DNA from: Okapia johnstoni
Lineage: Eukaryota > Chordata > Mammalia > Artiodactyla > Giraffidae
Assembly (NCBI GenBank): GCA_024291935.2
Contig: CM044322.1
Location: 67,261,405-67,325,404 of the forward strand
Direction: 5' to 3'
Length of the DNA: 64,000 bases
Shown here: one piece after another, positions 33,770 through 46,345 of the stretch
Numbering within the stretch: position 1 is the stretch's first letter
Layout of the letters: each line of letters starts with the position of its first letter
The notes under the pieces: model-generated
The model's input: only the letters and a program-made list of their open reading frames with translations
Databases searched by the model: none
What the model was told of the DNA's origin: nothing
Position numbers and translations under genes: made by a program

Positions 33770-34395
33770 TGGTTATTAAAATGCAAGGCCTTGCTGAGAT
33801 ATTTTAGAAATACTATTGTTGAAATAAATTCTAGGTCCAAGATGAAATGGCTCCTGCCCAGGTGCCATAAATGCAAACCAAAACTTAGATCTTGTTCCTA
33901 TCCCTGTAAATGTCCCACTTGACCAGAAATAGATTATATCCAGCCTGCCAATCCCCAAATGCCAAGCCAACTCTGGGCTCGGTACTTATTCCCTTATTCA
34001 TTCTCTATTTGTTTCTATTCCTTGTTTCTTATTATTTAAGCTTTAAAACTTCCTTCCTTCCACCCCATGGCTCAGCAGGTAAAGAATATGCCTGCAATGG
34101 AGGAGACGCAGGAGACATGGGTTCAATCCCTGGGTCAGGAAGATCCCCTGAAGTAGGAAATAGTGACCCACTCCAGTATTGTTGCCTGAAGAATCCCACG
34201 GAAAGAGGAGCCTGGTGGGTTACAGTCCATGGGGTCACAAAGAGACACGACTGATGACTAAGCACAGCACAGCATCCCATTTTGTAGTTCTCTGGACCCT
34301 TGGGAATGGCGACTGCCCACTTCATGAAGTGTTAATATTTTTTTTTGTATCAAATTGTATTAAACTGTCTTCTTTAATAACTTTTACAGTTTTTC
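33770..34395 (+). mobile_element. Possible LTR split by a SINE
   Basis: Left part 33,770-34,060 has CAAGATGAAATGGCTCC and CTTATTATTTAAGC. Right part 34,278-34,395 has GTTCTCTGGACCC, GTATTAAACTGTC and CTTTAATAAC. The poly-A-signal-like ending suggests an ERV LTR. The family is uncertain. Confidence 0.35.
34061..34277 (+). mobile_element. Bov-tA SINE
   Basis: CCCCATGGCTCAGCAGGTAA to GACTGATGACTAAGCACAGC. The head starts inside the A-box region. The middle contains a small duplication (GGAGACGCAGGAGACATGG). Confidence 0.9.
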
Positions 34396-34834
34396 AAGTA
34401 GTCATGTAAGGATGTGAAAGGTGGGCCATCAAGAAGGCTGAGCACCAAAGAATTGATGCTTTCGAACTGTGGAGCTGGAGGAGAACCTTGTGAGTCCCTT
34501 GGACAGCAAGGAGATCAAACCAGTCTATTCTGAAGGAAATAAACCATGAACATTCATTGGAAGGACTGATAATGAAGCTGAAGCTCCAATACTTTGGCCA
34601 CCTGATGCTAAGAACTGACTCATTGGAAAAGAGCCTGATGCTGGGAAAGATTGAAGGCAGGAGGAGAAGGGGGCAGCAGAGGGTGAGATGGTTAGATAGG
34701 ATCACTGACTCAATGGACATGAATCTGAGCAAAATCCAGGGATAGAGGAGGACAGAGGGGCCTGGTGTGTTGCAGACCATGGGGTTTCAAAGAGCAGGAC
34801 ATGACTTAACGATTGAACAACAACAACAACAAAA
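34388..34834 (+). mobile_element. BovB LINE 3' end
   Basis: TTTTTCAAGTAGTCATGTAAGG to CTTAACGATTGAACAAC, with a (CAA)n tail. C-terminal ORF2 text only; multiple stops. Confidence 0.93.
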
Positions 34835-35789
34835 TTATTTTTAGCATTATTTACTCCTGCAAACTCAGTGTGTAAGAATCTAGTCCCCTTGAAGTTGGGG
34901 CCCTAGGCTTTTATCCTAATATCTGCTAATATTATCCTAATAGTCTTCAATCCACACACTGACTGGACTTCTGGGAGCTTGATGCTTACTTTAAGAGTAA
35001 CTGGATCCTCCCTCAGTAATTTGTCATCAGCCTTTAGGAAATTTCATGCAAGGTGTTGGATAGAAAACCTGAAAGCTCAGAAAATGGAGAATAGGAGGAA
35101 GAGAGAAAAGGAAAGCAGAGTTGAGACCGGTGTTAGCTTGCAATAGATCATCAGTGATTGTTTAGAGGCTCAGCACAGGGCTGTTTATCATGACTGATCT
35201 TGGAACTGAATCTGGGTAAGAAAGGAAGAAGAGCCTTCAGGTTACTAAGGACAGTATAGTGGACAGTAGAATCGGTGGACAGTAGAATCAGTGCGAAGTA
35301 GATTCCAGTGAAAAAGGACTGTTCAGAGTTGAGAATGTGAGAAAGAAATGACATAGAAAATAAGAAGCAGTGCTCAGAGAGTTGAATGCAACTCAGAATA
35401 TGGAGTGGAAGCTATTGATTCTCCAATGACCTTGAGAATGGGATGACTAAGGACAGATATTGAAAGGACCATCTGTCTAGGATTTTTGAAGTCATCGAGA
35501 ATTATATTAGAAGCAGGACTGCCAAGAGTCACAGCGAATCAGGAACGGAAACCTTCAAGAAGTGTGGAAGAGTGACCTCAAGGATGATAACCGACCGACT
35601 GACCAGTAAAACAAAACTACCAAGTCTACAATTCTGGTCATTTATCTAGATAAACGGTATTATATATACCATAGAGACATACTGACATCTGATTCTTTTA
35701 TTATGTAAGGCTAGCCTAGTTTAGCATGCCTAATTAACTGATAAATTACTCCATAAAAATGTCTCCTAGATTTCTTTAATGTTTATTTT
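34835..35789. other. Unannotated sequence
   Basis: No repeat recognised. A 16-base unit (GTGGACAGTAGAATCG/A) is tandemly repeated at about 35,259-35,291. Confidence 0.4.
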
Positions 35790-35950
35790 AAATATTACCA
35801 TATTTTTAAAATTATAGTTGATTTACAATGTTTTGTTCGTTTCAGGTGTACAATCCAGTGATTAAGTTGCACATACATATATATCTATGCTTTTTCAAGT
35901 TCTTTACCCTTATAGGCTGTTTATCTATTTTATATATAGTATTTGCCTTG
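35790..35950 (-). mobile_element. L1 3' end fragment
   Basis: ATTATAGTTGATTTACAATG, TTTCAGGTGTACAATCCAGTG, CTGTTTATCTATTTTATATA: the reversed L1 3' untranslated region, followed immediately by BovB. Confidence 0.75.
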
Positions 35951-36439
35951 TGTGTGTGTTGAGTAATGTCTGACTCTCTATGACTCCATGGACTGCAGTT
36001 CACCAGGCCGTCCTGTCCTTCACCATCTCCCAGATTGTGCTCAAAATCATTTCCATGGAGTCAGTGATGCCATCCAACCTTCTCATCCTCTGTCTTCCCC
36101 TTCTCCTCCTGCCTTCAATCTTTCCCAGGGTATTTTCTAATGAGTCAGTTTTTCACGTAAGGTGGTCAAAATATTGGAGATTCAGATTCAGCATCAGCCC
36201 TTCCAATGAATATTCAGGATTGCTTTCCTTTAAGATTGACTGGTGTGATGTCCTTGCAGTTCAAGGGCTCTCAAGAGTCTTCTCCAACACCACAGTGCAA
36301 AAGCGTCAATTCTTTGGTGTTCATTCATTTTATGGTCCAACTCTCACACCCATACATGACCACTAGAAAAACCATAGCTTTGACTAGACGGACCTTTGTC
36401 AGAAAACTAATGTCTCGGCTTTTTAATACACTGTCTAGG
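35951..36439 (-). mobile_element. BovB LINE 3' end
   Basis: TGAGTAATGTCTGACTC to TTTTTAATACACTGTCTAGG. The plus-strand 128-codon frame across it is a shadow of the reversed element. Confidence 0.93.
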
Positions 36440-36584
36440 AAAAAATACTACTGAGCACATAAATACATTCAATACGATATATCTCCCTGGATTGGGAAGA
36501 TTCCCTGGAAAAATTTTTAAATCCATAAAAGATAATATGACATCCACAAATAAAGCTTATTAAAAACCTGCCAGGTTAAGGATT

Positions 36585-36700
36585 TCCCTGGAGATCCAGT
36601 GGTTAGGACTCTGAGCTTCCACTGCAGGGGCACAGGTTTGATCTCTGGTTGGAGAACTAAGATCCCACATGCACTTAGCATGGCCAAAAGATACACACAG
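36585..36700 (+). mobile_element. CHR-2-type SINE
   Basis: GGATTTCCCTGGAGATCCAG, ACTGCAGGGGCACAGG, B-box remnant GGTTTGATC, GAACTAAGATCCCACATGC. Confidence 0.8.
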
Positions 36701-37305
36701 AAAGCTTATTCTAAGGAATACATTTAAATAAACATGCCGGGTTAGTTCTCTATATATTGTTAATATAAAAACTGGAAAAAAGAGATGAGGAAATGGAAAT
36801 CCATAAAAATAATATGACATATAAGCTTAAAACATTGAAAATACCAATTTTAAATACTCAGAAGTAACATTAAAGTCAGAAAAAATGTGTTCTACCAAAA
36901 AATAATGTGGATAAGTGGTATAGTAACAGTATCATGATAGAACTGATTTTTCCTAAATAATCTCTATAATAAACATAATTCCAATCAGCAAGAGAGAAGT
37001 ATAAAGGGTGAATCATTCGAATTATTATTCTTTGCATTCAAAAAAATAATATATAAGGTAAGACTTTACTTTTAAAAATTGAACTTAAATACTATGATGA
37101 ATATGCAATGTACATAATCACCAGTGTTAGTCTAAAAGATACACATTAAATATGTACACACAAGAAAGTGAAAAAAAATAAATAATGCAATTAAACAACA
37201 CAATTGATAAAATCTTTGTGCCGGCAACTAATCTGCAGAAGAATAATCAAAGCAAACAAAAGAATAATCAATCACATTGATGATCAGGAATATTCAAATT
37301 AAAAG
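36701..37305. other. AT-rich sequence with a local repetition
   Basis: ATCCATAAAAATAATATGACAT near 36,799 repeats 36,521 almost exactly, and AAAGCTTATT occurs at 36,552 and 36,701. No gene. Confidence 0.45.
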
Positions 37306-37705
37306 ATTACGGATATGAGAGTTAGATCATAAAGAAGGCTGAGTGCTGAAGGATTGATGCATTTTAACTATGATGTTGGAGAAGGCTCGTGAGAGTCCTT
37401 TGGACTGCAAGGACATCAAAACCAGTCAATCTTAAAGGAAATCAATCCTGAATATTCATTGGAAGGACTGATGCTGAAGCTGAAGCTCCAATACTTTGGC
37501 CAGCTGATGTGAAGAGCTGAATCACTGGAAAAGACCCTGATGCTGGGAAAGGTTGAAGGCGGGAAGAGAAAGGGGACAACAGAGGATGAGACGGTTGGAT
37601 GGCATCAGTGACTCAATGGACATGAGGACAGGGAAGCTTGGCATGCTGCAGTCCATGGTTTGCAAAGAGTCAGACACAACTGTGCAACTGAACAACAGCA
37701 ATGAT
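37306..37705 (+). mobile_element. BovB LINE 3' end
   Basis: GGATATGAGAGTTAGATC to ACTGTGCAACTGAACAACAG, with a small internal deletion after GACTCAATGGACATGAG. Confidence 0.93.
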
Positions 37706-38494
37706 ACTATAATACACCTATAATATTGATCTAAAGTAGTCTAAATTATTAAATTTTGTAAAGACATAAAGGGAGCTCTAACACACTGCTGGAATAAAAA
37801 TAGAAATATTTTATGATACTTTAGATTACATTTAGCTAATATCTGAGAAACTTTAAGATGTCCTTATACATGACCCCAAAACTCCATTTCCATATATATA
37901 CCCTATTATCGCTCTTATGTAAATGCTTAAGTACAAAAATGTTCAGAAAAGAAACTCAGATTGGAAAAAAGTAACTTAAAAATATGCATTAGTGTTGCAG
38001 TGAATACTGAATATGCGTTAAATGGAATAGTGTGGAATGCTTCCATTGACCTCTTATTTCTCTCTTGTTCCCCAGGATAATCATTACCTTCTTTTCCTTT
38101 CACAATATTTGACACCTGGTCTATATGTTCACAGGGCATAATTAGAAGAGATGAATATTGGTTTAAACTAACCACACATCTGTGGACATTCAACTCATTT
38201 CTTCCTTTGCTTCTAAGTCCCCATGAATTCAATATATATCCAGTCACATGAATGGAATTGCCCTTTGGGGAAGCTGGGCATGGAAGTAATTAAAAATGAT
38301 CTTTATGTTTCCTGAAATAATGAAGCTGTCTTTTTAAAGCTGTCTTTAAAGCTGTCTTTGAAATTGGGCACTCATTTTTACATAAACTAGAAGAGACATA
38401 TACAATTTAGGGTCTTGCCTGCAACTGTTTCCCCATCCACAATGTTAGACAACAGGCTGATACTCCCAAGGGTGTCATGCATCTGAGACTGTGA
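37706..38494. other. Unannotated sequence
   Basis: The unit AAAGCTGTCTTT recurs three times at about 38,326-38,360. The 106-codon minus frame is not protein-like. Confidence 0.35.
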
Positions 38495-38580
38495 CAAGAA
38501 TTGGTGTAGCCTGGCATGCTGCAGTCCATGGGGTTGCAGAGTCAGACACAACTGAGTGACTGAACAACAGCAACAACAAT
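38495..38580 (+). mobile_element. BovB/Bov-tA 3' fragment
   Basis: GGCATGCTGCAGTCCATGGGG, TCAGACACAACTGAGTGACT, (CAA)n tail. BovB and SINE share this end, so they cannot be told apart. Confidence 0.75.
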
Positions 38581-38649
38581 TACTATTAAGACAGCTCAAT
38601 AGTAGTATAATGCAATATTTTATATATTTTAAAATCATAACAAATGAGA

Positions 38650-38830
38650 ACATGATGTACAGCATGGGGAACTCTACTTAATTCTCTGTGGTGACCTGAA
38701 TAGGAAGGAAGTGCAAAAGGGCGGGAATATATGTATTAGCATGCTGATTCATTTTGCTATACATTATAAACTAACACAACACTGTAAAGCAACTACATCC
38801 CTACATCCCCAATAAAAATTTTAAAAAATC
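38650..38830 (+). mobile_element. L1 3' end
   Basis: GATGTACAGCATGGGGAACTC, TGATTCATTTTGCTATACAT, AACTAACACAACACTGTAAA, then CCCCAATAAAAATTTTAAAA. Confidence 0.8.
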
Positions 38831-38892
38831 ACAAAAAAGAATGCTGATATAAAAATTTTATCAACTATGTCATCTTCAAATATGAGGGGATA

Positions 38893-38950
38893 ATTCATAT
38901 ATATATATGTGTGTGTCCGTATATAAACACATATATATGTATATATATTT
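38893..38950. repeat. TA/TG/CA-rich microsatellite
   Basis: Imperfect ATATATATGTGTGTG...ACACATATATATGTATATATA, nearly self-complementary. Confidence 0.75.
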
Positions 38951-39745
38951 CTCATACATTTTCCTCTTCAGAAGAATTACCACATAAATGTTTACATTTA
39001 AATTTATATTTGAAGGAGTAATGAGAAGAAAAATTATACAACTACATGAATGTTGAGTTATATGAGAATTAATGTGATCAAGTATATAATACTTTGTTCT
39101 TGATAAGTTAATCAAGGACAAAAAGATATGAAATAGAAAGTACATGCTACAGAAATAATTCCAAGAAGGAGACCCTTAAAGCTGGGAATCTGGAATTGGT
39201 TGTCTAATTTGGTTAGATTAGAAGATGGTAATGGTTTATTCTTCATGGAACTGGGAGAATGGAAGTCAATGTAATACTGTGGCAAAAATATAAAAAAAAA
39301 ATCACCCATACTCTTCTGGAAGCATGCTACAGATTATGAAGAACAATAGCTATTGCAGCATATTTTGGTGAAACTGTAGACAGTAAAATTTCCTAGATCA
39401 GATGACAACTCTTTACTAACTTGAAGATCTCATAGTGAAGAAAATGAGACATTCAGTACAGGTCAAAGAACCACACTTCTTTTGTGGGCACTCTAAGAGT
39501 CTCTCATTTCTTGGAAATGCAGAAAAATACATCTATCTGAATTTAAGTTTTCCAAATTAATCATTAGAGTAGCAAAATTATACTGTAATTTAAAATGTTG
39601 TTTTATTTGAAATTTCTAGCTTAGATTGGGAAAGAAGACCCTGAGAATGAGTTATAACTTTGATAGACTCCTATCAACCTGATTACATCCCATCTCACTT
39701 CCACCACTTCTCCCTACTTTGGGGAGCTTAGAAGTCTCTTCTGTT
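38951..39745. other. Unannotated sequence
   Basis: No feature recognised. Confidence 0.4.
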
Positions 39746-39954
39746 TGTAGTTTAGTTGCTAGTCATGTCCAACGTATATGCAACCCAATAGACTATAGCC
39801 TGCCAGGTTTCTTTGTCCATGGGATTTCCCAGGCAAGAATACTGGGGAGGGTTGTCATTTCCCTCTCCAGGGAATCTTCCCAACCTAGGCATTGAACTGG
39901 GTCCCCTTCATTGCAGGCTGATTCTTTACCACTCAACCACCTGAGAAGCCCTAG
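39746..39954 (-). mobile_element. Bov-tA SINE
   Basis: TAGTTTAGTTGCTAGTCATG to the reversed head CTTTACCACTCAACCACCTG AGAAGCCC. Confidence 0.9.
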
Positions 39955-40603
39955 AGGATTTTTACTTTGGTCTCTATAATGCCTTGGCCTGAGGCAGAGC
40001 TTTGCAAAAGGATGCTGATTGCTTCAGAAACCTCCAACTCTCACTGCTGCAGACTCATAGCTAGAACATGACTTGAATGGAACACACAGCATTGAATAGA
40101 AAGCCCCTCCTAGGAACAGTTGTTACACATTCTGAATATTTTTTGACATTTTAAAGACTGAGTTTATAAATTGGATGCACTACATTGGATCCATGGGTTC
40201 ATGTGCCCTCATTCCAATGGTACAATGGCTCTAGACAGCAGATGTTCTAAATACGAAGGAAGGAGTGGGTATAGAAGGAGTTGAGACAATGCAAAAAAGA
40301 CAGGATTGCAGGTCTTGCAAAAGCATTGTTCCATGATAGAGTTTTTCACTCTAATTTTTATGTTTTTTGAGCATTTTGGAAACCAGTATGGCATCTCCAG
40401 TGCAATGAGAACTATGCTTCTTATTTTATTGAAGAACATGGGTGCGTGTGTGTGTGTGCGCGTGCATGTTTAGTCTGAAATAGAAACTAGTGAGAGAAAT
40501 AAATAAACAATTAAGTGCCAAGTTCATTTCTCTGTATACCTCCTTGTTTAAAACACAGGAAGATTTCCTTTCTTATCTCTAGTCAGTTGTTCATTTATCT
40601 TGA
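39955..40603. other. Unannotated; GT microsatellite at 40,441-40,469
   Basis: The GTGCGTGTGTGTGTGTGCGC run is the only structure. Confidence 0.45.
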
Positions 40604-40742
40604 TCAGTTCAGTTCAGTTCAGTTCAGTCGCTCAGTCGTGTCCGACTCTTTGCGACCTCATGAACTGCAGCACGCCAGGCCTCCCTGTCCATCACCAACT
40701 CCCGGAGTCTACCCAAACCCATGTCCATCGAGTCGGTGATGC
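40604..40742 (-). mobile_element. BovB LINE, extreme 3' end
   Basis: (TTCAG)n tail, CGCTCAGTCGTGTCCGAC, to CATCGAGTCGGTGATGCA. Low divergence with CpGs retained suggests a fairly young copy. A TG microsatellite follows at 40,753-40,773. Confidence 0.93.
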
Positions 40743-40773
40743 AAACGGAGATGGGTGTGTGTGTGTGTGTGTA

Positions 40774-42123
40774 TAGAAATTAGAAAACACATTGTGATTT
40801 TAGCAGCATCTGTGTTTCCTACTCATGTAAACACTTTTAGATGGTAAGAGATCCTTCAATTTCTAGGACTGTCCCTTCCCAGAACTCCCTCATAAATTGC
40901 TCCCTTCCATTAAATTATATTGAATTTTTTTTTCTCAAGTTTCAAGATATAAACCATTCTTATTTCCTATGAGACATTTTCCTTTACTCCTTTAGTTTAG
41001 ATCACCTTTTTTTTTTTTATTTAGGGCTCAGTAACACTCAGACATAACATTTACCATCATTCTATTCAAGTTTTATATATGGAATCCCTCTCTCTATTTA
41101 CATCTGCTCCATCATCTATCATGATCAAGGAATGGCTGTTTATTTCTGAATAGTTATTGGATTTAACACAATTGGCAACCATTCCATTCACTATATGCTT
41201 TTCTATTTAGCTTTCTAATATCTAAATATTTTAATTTAAAAAGTATGATTAAAATAATGGCTAAATTATTTGCATTTGCCCTAAATAGAAAATAAACCCT
41301 GTTAAGGACTATGACTTCTTAAAGAAGGTTTTTTCTCAATCTTCCACTATTTAAGACTAAGAGTTAATTGATAATTCTGTCACGAAATTAATTCCAAAAG
41401 AGAATAAAATTACTAAGTCTACATATTTTAGAACGATATCATGCACACATACTAAGACATTTTAATATTGAAAATATTTTCATATGCCATCAGAATGCTG
41501 ATATACAGTGATACAGCTGTATTTTATTGACTATTAGAAATATATAACTATGAAATAAGTTGTAACCAGAAATTTAAAAGTGGCTTTGGCCCTCAATTTT
41601 TTTCTTTTTAAAATAATACCCAATGTATCTAATATTTATTAAATAATTATTTCTACATGTTTCATCAGCTTAATATTTTTTCTAACTCTACATTAAATTT
41701 TCTTATCATGGTGAGTAAATAGTATATAAGCTTATTTTTTTTCTGGGGTATGAAGCCAATTAAAGATATAGATCACATTAAAGATTTTTTTAATTAAAAG
41801 GAAAGATAAAAAGTACATCTGGTAGGAAATGGTAGCCAAAGGGAAGAAACCAGAGAATAATATAAAATAAACAGTAAAAATATCACCTGCTCACAATTTC
41901 TTTCTTTTTTGAGCAGAAGTTCCATAGAACATTAAGAATTTGGCACAACAATCTATCTGGGCAGTTGTGTTGCACTGATATCTTCAAATATATTAGTCAA
42001 ATATAGTCATTACATTTTTTACTTATATAATTTTATTGGTATGTAAAAATCTATTTTATGCTGTGTAAGTGGTAAAGTGCAAATACCTTAAATCTGCTTG
42101 AAAATTTTAACTGTATTATTAGG
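40774..42123. other. Unannotated AT-rich sequence
   Basis: No repeat or frame supported; long T runs near 40,926 and 41,010. Confidence 0.4.
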
Positions 42124-42132
42124 ATATATATA

Positions 42133-42210
<78 letters not shown>

Positions 42211-42212
42211 CG
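42124..42212. repeat. Compound (TA)n-(CA)n microsatellite
   Basis: A TA tract with two TG interruptions passes directly into about 20 CA units. Confidence 0.95.
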
Positions 42213-42678
42213 TGTGAGATTTTTATAATTATAAAATATCTGTGAGTACTTAATATTGTATTATCAACTTTTTTCTTATAATATCACATGTGAGAATGTG
42301 TATTGGTGAGAAGAGAGTTCTGGAAATATTTTCTCAAAGTCCTAAAAGCTGCTAACATGAGGCATTAACCATTTTTCTCATAGGAAATAAATAAGTTTTC
42401 TAGTATCATACGGAGTTTATGTCTGTAACAACTGCCTCTAGACTCATCAATCATGAAAGGTAAAAACAAAAGAACATATGGAGGCTTTTGCATATTTTCT
42501 CCAGAGAGCTCATTCTGAAGTTTTTCGTAATTTGTCTTAAATTTAACAGTATAACTCACCAAATTTTCATGAAGAAAGAAAAATATCCCTCTTTTTCTTT
42601 CTTTTTAGAGATTAGACAGGAAAATTTCAAAGTAAACTTTGGTGTTTATATATATGTATATATATTTAAATCTGTATC
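42213..42678. other. Unannotated sequence
   Basis: No feature; a TA patch at 42,649-42,665 precedes the BovB tail. Confidence 0.4.
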
Positions 42679-43030
42679 AATTCAGTTCAGTCGCTCAGTC
42701 ATGTCCAACTCTTTGCGACCCAATGAACCGCAGCGTGCCAGGCCTCCCTGTCCATCAGCAACTCCCGGAGTCCACCCAAACCCATGTCCATTGAGTCGGT
42801 GATGCCATCCAACCATCTCATCCTCTGTCGTCCCCTTCTTCTCCTGCCCTCAATCTTTGCCAGCATCAGAGTCTTTTCCAATGAGTCAGCTCTTCACATC
42901 AGGTGGCCAAAGTACTGGAGTTTCAACTTCAACATCAGTCCTTCCAATGAACACCCAGGACTGATCTCTTTAGGATGGACTGGTTGGATCTTCTTGCAGT
43001 CCAAGGAACTCTCCAGAGTCTTCACCAGCA

Positions 43031-43693
43031 CTACAGTTCAAAAGCATTAATTCTTCTGTGCTCAGCTTTCTTTATAGTCCAACTCTCACATCCATACAAG
43101 ACCACTGGAAAAACCATAGCCTTGACGAGATGGACCTTTGTTGGCAAAGTAATGTCTCTGTTTTTTAATATGCTATCTAGGTTGGTCATAACTTTCCGTC
43201 CAAGGAGTAAGTGTCTTTTAATTTCATGGCTGCAGTCACCATCTGCAGTGAGTTTGGAGCCCATAAAAATAAAGTCAGCCACAGTTTCCACTGTTTCCCC
43301 ATCTATTTGCCAGGAAGTGATAGGACCGGATACCATGATCTTAGTTTTCTGAATGTTGAGGTTTAAGCCAACTTTTTCACTCTCCTCTTTCACTTTCATC
43401 AAGAGGCTTTTTTGTTCTTCATATTCTGCCATAAGGATGGTGTCATCTGCATATCTGAGGTTATTGATATTTCTCCTGGCAATCTTCATTCCAGCTTGTG
43501 CTTCCTCCAACCCAGCGTTTCTCATGTTGGACTCTGCATATAAGTTAAATAAGCAGGGTGAAGATATACAGCCTTGACATACTCCTTTTCCTATTTGGAA
43601 CCAGTCTGTTGTTCCATGTCCAGTTCTAACTGTTGATTCCTGACCTGCATACAGGTTTCTCAAGAGGCAGGTCAGATGGTCTGGTATTCCCAT
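43031..43693 (-). pseudogene. BovB ORF2 reverse transcriptase portion
   Basis: The longest transposon frame in the window (220 codons). It begins at the conserved GIPDH segment and continues through FQIGKGVCQGC and the catalytic YADD motif (43,442-43,453). It ends in the region around MYGCESWT, here LYGCESWT. The rest of ORF2 lies in other frames at 43,833-44,336, 44,585-44,875, 45,013-45,201 and 45,195-45,497, so this is one coding region split by indels. In life it would copy element RNA by target-primed reverse transcription. Confidence 0.9.
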
Positions 43694-45012
43694 CTCTCAG
43701 AATTTTCAACAGTTTATTGTGACCCACAAAGTCAAAGGTTCTGGCATAGTCAATAAAGCAGAAATAGATGTTTTTCTGGAACTCTCTTGCTTTTTAGATG
43801 ATTCAGTGGATGTCGGCAATTTGATCACTGGTTCAACTGCCTTTTCTAAAACCAGCTTGAACATCTGGAAGTTCATGGTTCACATATTGCTGAAGCCTGG
43901 CTTGGAGAATTTTGAGCATTACTTTACTAGCGTGTGAGATGAGTGCAATTGTGCAGTAGTTTGAGCATTCTTTGTCATTGCCCTTTTTTGGGATTGAAAT
44001 GAAAACTGACCTTTTCCAGTCCTGTGCCCACTGCTGAGTTTTCCAAATTTGCTGGCATACTGAGTGCAGCACTTTCCTAGCATCATCTTTAAGGATTTGA
44101 AATAGCTCAACTGGAATTCCATCACCTCCACTAGCTTTGTTCCTAGTGATTATTCCTAAGACCCACTTGATTTGACATTCTAGGATGTCTGGCTCTAAGT
44201 GAGTGATCACACCATCGTGATTATCTGTGTCGTGAAGATCTTTTTTGTACAGTTCTTCTGTGTCTTCTTGCCACCTCTTCTTAATATCTTCTGCTTCTGT
44301 CAGGTCCCTACAATTTCTGTCCTTTATTGAGCCCATCTTTTCATAAAATGTTTCCTTTGTGTCTCTAATTTTCTTGAAGATATCTCTAGTCTTTCCTATT
44401 CTATTGTTTTCCTCTATTTCTTTGCATGATCGCTGAAGAAGGCTTTCTTATCTGTCCTTGCTATTCTTTGGAACTCTGCATTCAAATGGGCATATCTTTC
44501 TTTTTCCCCTTTGCTTTTTGCTTCCTTTCTTTTCACAGCTATTTGTAAGGCCTCCTCAGACAGCCATTCTGCTTTTTTGCATTTCTATTTCTTGGGGATG
44601 ATCTTCATCCCTGTCTCCTGTACAATGTCATGAACCTCCAACCATAGCTCATCAGGCACTCTGTCTATCAGATCTAGTCCCTTAAATCTATTTCTCACTT
44701 CCACTGTATAGTCATAAGGGATTTGATTTAGGTCATACCTGAATGGTCTAGTGGCTTCCTCCACTTTCTTCAGCTTCAGTCTGCATTTGGCAATAAGGAG
44801 TTCACGATCTGAGCCACAGTCAGCTCCTGGTCTTTTTTTGCTGACTGTATAGAGCTTCTCCATCTTTGGCTGCAAAGAATATAATCAATCTGACTTAATT
44901 GTCGATCATCTGGTGATGTCCATGTGTAGAGTCTTCTCTTGTTTTGTTAGAAGAGGGTTTTGCTATGACCAGTGTATTCTCTTGGCAGCACTCTATTAGC
45001 CTTTGCCCTGCT

Positions 45013-45497
45013 TCATTCAAGGCCAAATTTGCCTGTTACTCCAGGTGTTTCTTGACTTCCTACTTTTGCATTCCAGTTCCCTATAATGAAAAGGACATCT
45101 TTTTTGGGTGTTAGTTCTAGCAGGTCTTGAAGGTCTTCATAGAACTGTTCAACCTCACCTTCTTCAGTGTTACTGGTCGGGACATAGGCTTGGATTACCA
45201 TGATATTGAATGCTTTGCCTTGGAAATGAAGAGAGATCCTTCGGCAGTCTCATTTTGTGAGATTGCATCCAAGTACTGCATTTTGTACTCTTTTTTTTTC
45301 ACTATGACGGCTACTCCATTTCTTCTAAGGGATTCCTGTCCACAGTAGTACATATAATGGTCATCTGAATTAAATTCACCCATTCCAGTCCATCTTAGTT
45401 TGCTGATTCCTAGAATGTTGATGTTCACTGTTGTCATCTCCTGTTTGACCACTTCCAATTTGCCTTGATTCATGGACCCTACATTCCAGGTTCCCAT
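45013..45497 (-). pseudogene. BovB ORF2 AP-like endonuclease portion
   Basis: Two overlapping frames encode the N-terminal endonuclease: GTWNVGSMN, then ILGISKLRWTGMGEF, then VIQVYAPTSN and NWNAKVGSQ. The family normally has a glutamate in ILGISELKWTG, the metal-binding position; here it is lysine, and GDWNAKVG reads GNWNAKVG. Both changes, with the frameshift, predict an inactive nickase. Confidence 0.85.
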
Positions 45498-46062
45498 GCA
45501 ATATTGCTCTTTACATCAGTGAACCTTGCTTCTATCACTAGTCCCATCATAACTGCATATTGTTTTTGTTTTGGTTCCATCCCTTCATTCCTTCTGGAGT
45601 TATTTCTCCAGTGATCTCCAGTAGCATATTGGGCACCTACCGACCTGGGTAGTTCCTCTTTCAGTGTCCTATCTTTTTGCCTTTTCATATTGTTCATGGG
45701 GTTCTCAAGGCAAGAATACTGAAGTGGTTTGCCATTCCCTTCTCCAGTGGACCATTCTGTCAGACCTCTCCACCATGACCCATTCGTCTTGTGTGGCCCC
45801 ACACGGCATGGCTTAGTTTCATTGAGTTAGACAAGGCTGTGTTCCATGTAACCAGATTGGCTAGTTGTCTGTAATTGTGGTTTCACAATTGAGCCCTCTG
45901 ATGCCCCCTATCAGTGCCTACCATCTTACTTGGTTTTCTTTTACCTTGGATGTGGGTATCTCTTCACGCTGCTCCAGCAAAGCGCAGCCGCTGCTCCTTA
46001 CTTTGGACGTGGGGTAGCTCCTCTTGGCCGTGCTTCTGTGCCGTCACAGCCACCCGCAATTG

Positions 46063-46345
46063 ACCAACAATTACAAAATTATTTTGCAAGGAGGAAAATT
46101 TTCTGCTGAGGAAAGTACCTACTGTTATACAGTAGTAACTGATGCTGTCTTTTTAAAATGTCCTTTGAATGAGGTCTGTGTTGATAATAGATTTATTCTC
46201 AATAATTCCCCTGCCAATAAATTGTGTATATCAGGAATAATGTACATTTGACAGCATTATGACTGTACAATAATGTACATATAACTGCATTCGACTGAAT
46301 TAAAAATAAAGAAGTGAAGCAAGTCTTATCCCAGATAAAGACAGG
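46063..46345. other. AT-rich unannotated sequence
   Basis: AATAATGTACATTTGACAGC...CAATAATGTACATATAACTGC is a short internal repetition. No gene. Confidence 0.35.

Larger units (their letters stand above)
42679..46062 (-). mobile_element. BovB LINE, nearly full length
   Basis: About 3.4 kb from the TTCAG tail (42,679) through C-terminal domain, reverse transcriptase and endonuclease to the GC-rich 5' end (AGCCGCTGCTCC, ending about 46,062). This is close to the ~3.2 kb I recall for the consensus. Coding text is in order but broken by several frameshifts and stops, so it is not autonomous. No clear TSD was found. Confidence 0.95.
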
